64,000 bases of DNA from Phaseolus vulgaris (taxonomy: Eukaryota > Streptophyta > Magnoliopsida > Fabales > Fabaceae): positions 10,301,298 to 10,365,297 of the forward strand of contig NC_023749.2 in assembly GCF_000499845.2 (NCBI RefSeq), in the 5' to 3' direction. This document shows positions 58,600 through 64,000 of the stretch, one piece after another. Made by a program: the position numbers and the translations under genes. Every line of letters begins with the position of its first letter. Position 1 is the stretch's first letter. Under the pieces are notes generated by a model. It had not been told where the DNA came from, did no database searches, and saw nothing but the letters and a program-made list of their open reading frames with translations.

Positions 58600-61500
58600 A
58601 ATAACACAAAATAAGCAGTATCATTTATCTTTTACGACTTTTCTATGTTAACGAAGTTAAACACATAATTGAATTCAAACACCAGTCTGAGTAAGAGAGC
58701 AATGCATATTTTTATTTGTTTGATAACCATGACCAAGATTTGAGTTGAGCAAGAATGAAAGTTTCAATAGGGTTAGATGTTGCATTGTTAAAAATAATGT
58801 GGTTCCTTTGTTTCCAAATTTCTACAATAACAGTCATCCACATGCACCCCCGAGATTTGTTTTCAACCTTATTTAACCTCAGTATTAAATTAGTAAAAGT
58901 GGTGTTTTGGTTCAACATGCATAACTATGTGTTCACCATATAACAACAATCCTAAATAGCCAAAACATTTTGAGACAGAAGGAAAACATGGCTAACCGGT
59001 TCCTCTATTTGTCTGCAAAAAACATGGTATTATCTAATCTAACACCCCTTCTATTAAGATTATTCTTAGTTGATACTCTATTTTGAAAGACTTTCCATGC
59101 TGCACACATAGAACAGGGCAACACTTTAACACTCCATAATTGATAAGTGTCATAATTCAATAATATTTCATATTAAAAGATAGTCACTTATGGATTTTTA
59201 TTGATAAACTAGCTATAATTCAATCCCTAATTTAGGAAATTTGTGTTAATTTCATAATTCTAGGGGAAAATGGAGATGAAAGGGCTAAAAGAGAATGAAC
59301 AAGATAAAAAGACAAAGTTGGAACATTGGAATCTCGCCCAAAACTCTCCCAAATTTCCCAAGCAAGATCACTCTAGAGGAACTCGCCCAAGCGAGTTCAT
59401 TCCAGTGAAGTTGGGCTTTTTATCGTCAAACTTGCTTAATCAAGTAATAACTTGCTTAAGCGAGATGTCACTTAGCCCAAGCCAAATTAGGTTAAATAGA
59501 AGGCATGGTGCATAACCCTAGATATCATTATAGGGAGAATAAAGAGATATAGAAAACCCTAGAGGAGGCACCGTCAAGGAAAAACATCCTGGATCTTCTT
59601 TTCTAGCTTCCATGCTTTTAATTGCCAACATAGGTGGCTAATTCTCCCCTTTGAGATTTGGAGTAATCTGTTCAAACTCGTATGTATTGAGGTGATATTT
59701 ATCTATAATATTCAATTCTTGATTGAAGATTGGTATTATCATTTTATTCTCAAAGCTTGAATTATTCATGATTTTGATCCTTAGATTTAACTGGAAAGTA
59801 CTTCTAAGCATCTGACCTAAATGATAATGCTTAACATGTTTAAATACTAGGAATAGATTTGAAATGTTAATTTCTTTATAACATATGCTTGTAATGATAA
59901 TGAGTTTTTTTTTTAAATATGCAAGAAATCGATATTTAGGAGACTCTCTTAATAATTTTTTATATGAGGAATCAATATGAATGATTTTTATATGTGCATC
60001 AATATCAATCAAGATTGAATATTACATACTTTTGAAAAAATACAAACGAGTGAGAAGGATTGAATTTTACATTGTATATTATCCTCAAAACCTCAAACCT
60101 TAAATCTTAATCCTCCATCATTCTTAACATGGTGATATCCCTTTACCACAAAGACTTTAAGTTTGTGATAGGTCTGGTCCAAAATTCTCCACAACCCCAT
60201 ATTTTGAGTGAAGAACTTTCTTCCACTAACCTTCTTTATTAGACCCAAGCCTCCAAATCCATTTTCCAAGCAAATCAGTATTAAATCTACCTATGTCCTT
60301 GACTCTTAATGCACCACATTATTTTGATTTTCATATCTTATCCAAGAAATCCAATTTATTTTCTTTCCATAACGCCCCATCCCCATCGTAAATTAGATTG
60401 GATTTTCCTAATAGTAGTAACAACTTGTTTTGGCATGTTAAAAAGTGACATGTAAAACAACAGGAGATAAGTAATAACAGATTTCAACAAGCAGATCCTT
60501 CCAGTAAAAGATAAAATTTTCCCTTTCTACCTAGATAGGCTTGTTCTAATTTTCCCAGAATGCTATTTTTCTATGGTTACCCCCCACCTTCATTCCTAGA
60601 TAAGAGAAGGGGTATACATAATTTCACATAATATATAATAACATATCTATTTACTAGTCCTGAGTCAACATGAATTCCAACAATTTTTCTTTTCATATAG
60701 TTCACTTTTATACTGGAGGCGAGTTCAAAACATATCATAATTGATTTGAAAACAAACACATTTTTAGTCGTGGTAGTACAAAAGAATAAAGTGTCATCTA
60801 CATCTTGTAAAATATTTACTTCAACCACCCTATTGTCCACTAGGACACTATGAAGAAGATTCTTTCTAACCACAGCAACATCAACTAGCCCCTCTGCTGC
60901 AATAATGTATAAAAAGATGCTAGAGTGTCTCTTTGCCTTAAACCTATTTGGGGTTTAAATTTAGCGGTGGGACTTCCATTAGCAAGGACAAAAAGCGATG
61001 AAGATTGCAAACATCCTCTAATCCATTGGATCCATTTTCCATATAAACCTAGTCTTTCAAGCATATATTAAATAAAATCTCACCTAATTGAATCATATGT
61101 TTTTTCATTATCAACTTTTAACATTAGACTTGACATTTTTTTCTCTTAATCTCCTCCAACGCTTCATAGGCTACAAGAACACTATCTAGTAAACATCTAC
61201 CTTTTATGAAAGTCGATTGTCAATTGTCTATCACGTTATTTATAACCTTTTTAGTCTAGAAGACAACACTTTGGTGATGACTTTATAAATTAAGGAAAAG
61301 GGTTTATACTCATTTAGGTACTATGGGCAAATGGTTTAGGGAATTAATGTCATAAAAGACGCATTTGAACCTAAGGGAAACTTGCCATTTTATGCAAAAT
61401 CTTGCACAACATTTACCACACCAACTTTTAAACCCAAAATTATACTTGTCGGGACCTAGGCTTTTGTTACTTTCACAGTTCCAAACATTTTCTTTCACCT

Positions 61501-63490
61501 CTTGTTCGGATATATGCCCTATTAACATAGCATTGTCCTTTACAATTTTTTTTTTGAAACTCTATATTATCTAACATAGCATGTCCCCCCTTTACCTGAA
61601 AAAGTATGTCCTGAAAATATTGCTTCACTATTTGTTTCACCCTTAGAGGTTCCTCGCATCACACACCCCCATCTAGGACACCCTTCAACCCATTTATGTC
61701 CATTCTCCATTTGATAAAACTATAGAAGTATCTAGTGTTAAAATCACCATTTACTAACCACTTCATTCTAGCCTTTTTACATCCCACCGCTTCTTGATTA
61801 ATCTAAGCTTTTTAAAGTTTAGTAAGCTTGGTCTACCTTTCTTTCTTCCTTTGTAAATCCAATTTCTTAACACTGTCTCGACATATAAAGCTTCTATATT
61901 TTTTGTCAATGCCTCCACACAGTTATTTATGTTTCCAAAGATCTCTTAGTTCCAAACCTTGATATCCCCCTTCAACTTTTTTTAGTTTCTTTTTCAACAC
62001 AAATACTCCACTGCCTCTTATGACACAACTTTTCCATTTTGTCTTTGTTCCATATATCTAAGCTCCAAAGGGTTTTGGACCCCAATCTCTAACCCCATTT
62101 TTCAGAACTAATGCACATTGATCAGATACCGTATGACCTAGAACATATTGCTTACATTCAACCCATTTTTCTAGCCATTCAAATGACACCATTATTCTAT
62201 CTAATATACTTTTGGCAAGACCATTTGATTTATACCATGTGAATTTTCACCAAAGGGATATCTCTATTGTTATCCCTTGTAAGGTTACTTTCTCTCCTTT
62301 CCATTTGATATCTTATAGAATTAAAATCTTCTTGTAAACACTAGGTCATACTACTTAGGCCCTTCTTAGATTGCATATGTCATTCCCGGCGTGTACTTAT
62401 TCGCAATCACTGTTTGCACCTTTGACATTCCCCTCTATACCCCGTACACTATAATAAAACCTTTACCATTGGTGTGGTTTTTTAACTGAAATTTCTCTTT
62501 ATTCCAAATAGTTATTATTCCCCCAACGCGATTCTCAATCACATTTTCAACACATGCTATATTATTTGTACCCCACAAAGCAAAGTACGTTTCAGAACAA
62601 AATTTGTCACATTTGGTTTCCCGAATACATATTATATCAAATTTCTTTTTAAGAATAAAATTTTTACATTTTCTTAATATCCCTCATACCTCTTATATTG
62701 ATACTAACTATTCTCATTAATTATACCATTTAAATCCTTGTTGCTTATCCTGAAAAAATACAATCTCTATCTTTCGATTCTTCTATTTTGCTAACTATTA
62801 GGTTATCCTCCCCTTGAAATGTAAACCCTATTTCCTTGCCTAATTCCTAAGTTTTAGATGCTTCCCCTGGTCCGTTTCTAAATAAAAAAAGACGACTATA
62901 ATTCTTAACAACAGTATCATTAATAAAATTGTTAAGTTCAAGATTGTCTAACCTGATTGTCAGACACTGGTGGTTCAGCGAAAAACAATGATTGTCATCC
63001 TAGTGTATGGTTTCCCCTTAAATGGTCTTGTGTTGTTACTTTTTTCTCTAAGTTGTTTCATATTGTGAAATTTCGGGAGTTTATTTGAGTAACCTTGATT
63101 AGCTTCATCCACTCCTTTCCCCTAAACCCATCGTCCCCCAAATTTCTTGAACATTCAAGTGTTTTTCCTACATCTTTTGTAAGTTTCATCCCCTTGAAAT
63201 GGGACCCAAGTAAAAAATCTTGCCTAGGGTTTGTGTTTCGACTTTCCCCCTTTCCTCTAACCAACTCTCCCATCAGGCTTGTAAAGTTATTTGGACACCG
63301 GGAAGGTTCCAAAGAACCAGATTGTTCATAGATGTCCATTTGTGGGCCTAACTGATACCCCTAATTGGCTATTTGTATTTGGGCCATATCGCTAATAAGC
63401 CCAATATCCCAGGACTCTTCCATCCCTTTTGGTTTTGTTACTTTTGTGTCCAGAAATAAAGTCCCGACATCAACGCCAAATCACCAGTAA
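58600..63490 (-). mobile_element. Antisense, decayed LINE interrupted by an LTR
   Basis: On the reverse strand, ORF2 starts at about 62717 (MRIVSINIRG). The endonuclease block runs on with ICIRETKCDKFCSETYFALW. The reverse transcriptase follows (SEQEVKENVWNCESNKSLGP near 61510-61450). Its catalytic motif C is decayed to LQDVDDTLFFC near 60800, and the end is RGCMWMTVIVEIWKQRNHII near 58850-58790. Upstream, 62720-63490 carries an ORF1 tail (the 93-codon frame at 63058-63339 is part of it). Many stops and frameshifts make it inactive. The LTR at 59141-60060 splits it, and about 170 residues of ORF2 are missing at that junction. Confidence 0.75.
59141..60060 (+). mobile_element. Truncated LTR, family X copy E
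   Basis: It starts TGATAAGTGTCATAATTCAA and follows the family to GAGTGAGAAGGAT, then stops; the last ~250 bp and the TG...CA right end are missing. It includes the palindromic AACTCGCCCAAGCGAGTT at 59380-59397. The missing 3' end coincides with missing LINE sequence, consistent with one deletion across the junction. Confidence 0.75.
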
Positions 63491-64000
63491 AACATAAAAT
63501 ATATCATTTTCTTAATGTGTCTTAAGCTTAATACCAAAACCCAAAGGCAAAATATCACCCCAACTATCACTCACCATACATCTATAAAGGACAACGAACT
63601 CACAACGGGCCATGAACATGAATGGAACCTATTATACATATATCATCATATCTAACACTCCACCACTTATCATTTTCATCAATATACATCTCAACACATA
63701 AAACCACAACATGTTGATACCCACCTACTTATGTAGAGTTTATTATTATTAGTGTTAGAGAAAATGTCAACATAAACACATAATTGGCTACTTTCCATAA
63801 ATGGGAAAATTTTCCACGCTATGCTTAAGTGAGATAACTCCAAAGAGCATAATTGGTTTTGTCTCTTCTTCACTTAAACATCATTTCCTCACTTGGGTGA
63901 TCATCACTTAAGTATTCTCATAATGTTTGAGTGATATACTTTTATGTCTCCTACAACAAGTTTTAGAACATTAAATCACCATTTCACTAGTGCTTGAGCG
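63491..64000. other. Unassigned sequence, possible LTR fragment
   Basis: Less AT-rich than average. From about 63820 the words GCTTAAGTGAGA, CACTTAAAC, CACTTGGGTGATCATCACTT and GTTTGAGTGA recur, resembling 18.96-19.44 kb. The window ends inside this stretch, and no gene was recognised. Confidence 0.35.

Noticed and set aside
1..64000. CRISPR arrays, bacterial operons, rRNA, organelle insertions
   Set aside because: No regularly spaced repeat-spacer arrays, no bacterial-style gene packing and no rRNA or organelle-like sequence were seen.
1..64000. Known plant microRNA precursors
   Set aside because: I looked for mature sequences of the widely conserved families (such as miR156, 159, 166, 172, 319, 396) and saw none; the hairpins present belong to MITEs.

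Overview
The window reads as a gene-poor, very AT-rich intergenic stretch of a flowering-plant nuclear genome. The repeat content (CACTA-type foldback MITEs beginning CACTACAAGAAAA, TRIM elements with a TGGTATCAGAGCC primer-binding site, plant L1 LINEs with an RRM-type ORF1, LTRs rich in CTCGCTTAAGCGAG-like motifs) fits a warm-season legume (bean/cowpea/soybean group). The species is an inference from style, not a match. I found no intact host protein-coding gene, tRNA, rRNA, known microRNA or CRISPR array.

Layout. 1-33 kb is AT-rich spacer seeded with at least nine MITEs of one CACTA-like family, TRIM fragments (8.6, 16, 17.7 and 18.4 kb), a 5'-truncated antisense LINE with an 18-bp target-site duplication (20.6-21.5 kb), a Mutator-like element with a 9-bp duplication (26.95-27.48 kb), an 80-bp tandem array (31.1-31.6 kb) and a truncated LTR. 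33.9-40.5 kb is a nearly complete L1-type LINE: RRM ORF1, then ORF2 with endonuclease, reverse transcriptase and zinc-finger region, ending in a GC-rich 3' UTR of ~185-bp tandem repeats and a poly(A). It is disabled by a frameshift, three stops and a one-codon deletion in RT motif A. 41.9-45.0 kb is an older 3' LINE fragment split by a solo LTR. 45-55 kb is spacer with a small retroposon, a LINE 3' fragment, a reverse-strand LTR/primer-binding fragment and two more MITEs. 55.6-60.1 kb holds three same-orientation LTRs of one family, one carrying a nested Mutator-like element with a GC-rich core. 58.6-63.5 kb is an antisense, heavily mutated LINE interrupted by the third LTR.

What the parts say together. 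The window is a stratified insertion record: Mutator-like element inside LTR, LTR inside LINE, and so on. The insertion boundaries can often be set to the base from target-site duplications (3 bp for the MITEs, 5 bp for the LTRs, 9 bp for the Mutator-like elements, 18 bp for one LINE). The most notable material is the disabled but young LINE, with its ATGA ORF1/ORF2 overlap and repeat-bearing 3' UTR, the nested Mutator-like element with a possible captured core, and the dense palindromic MITE family.
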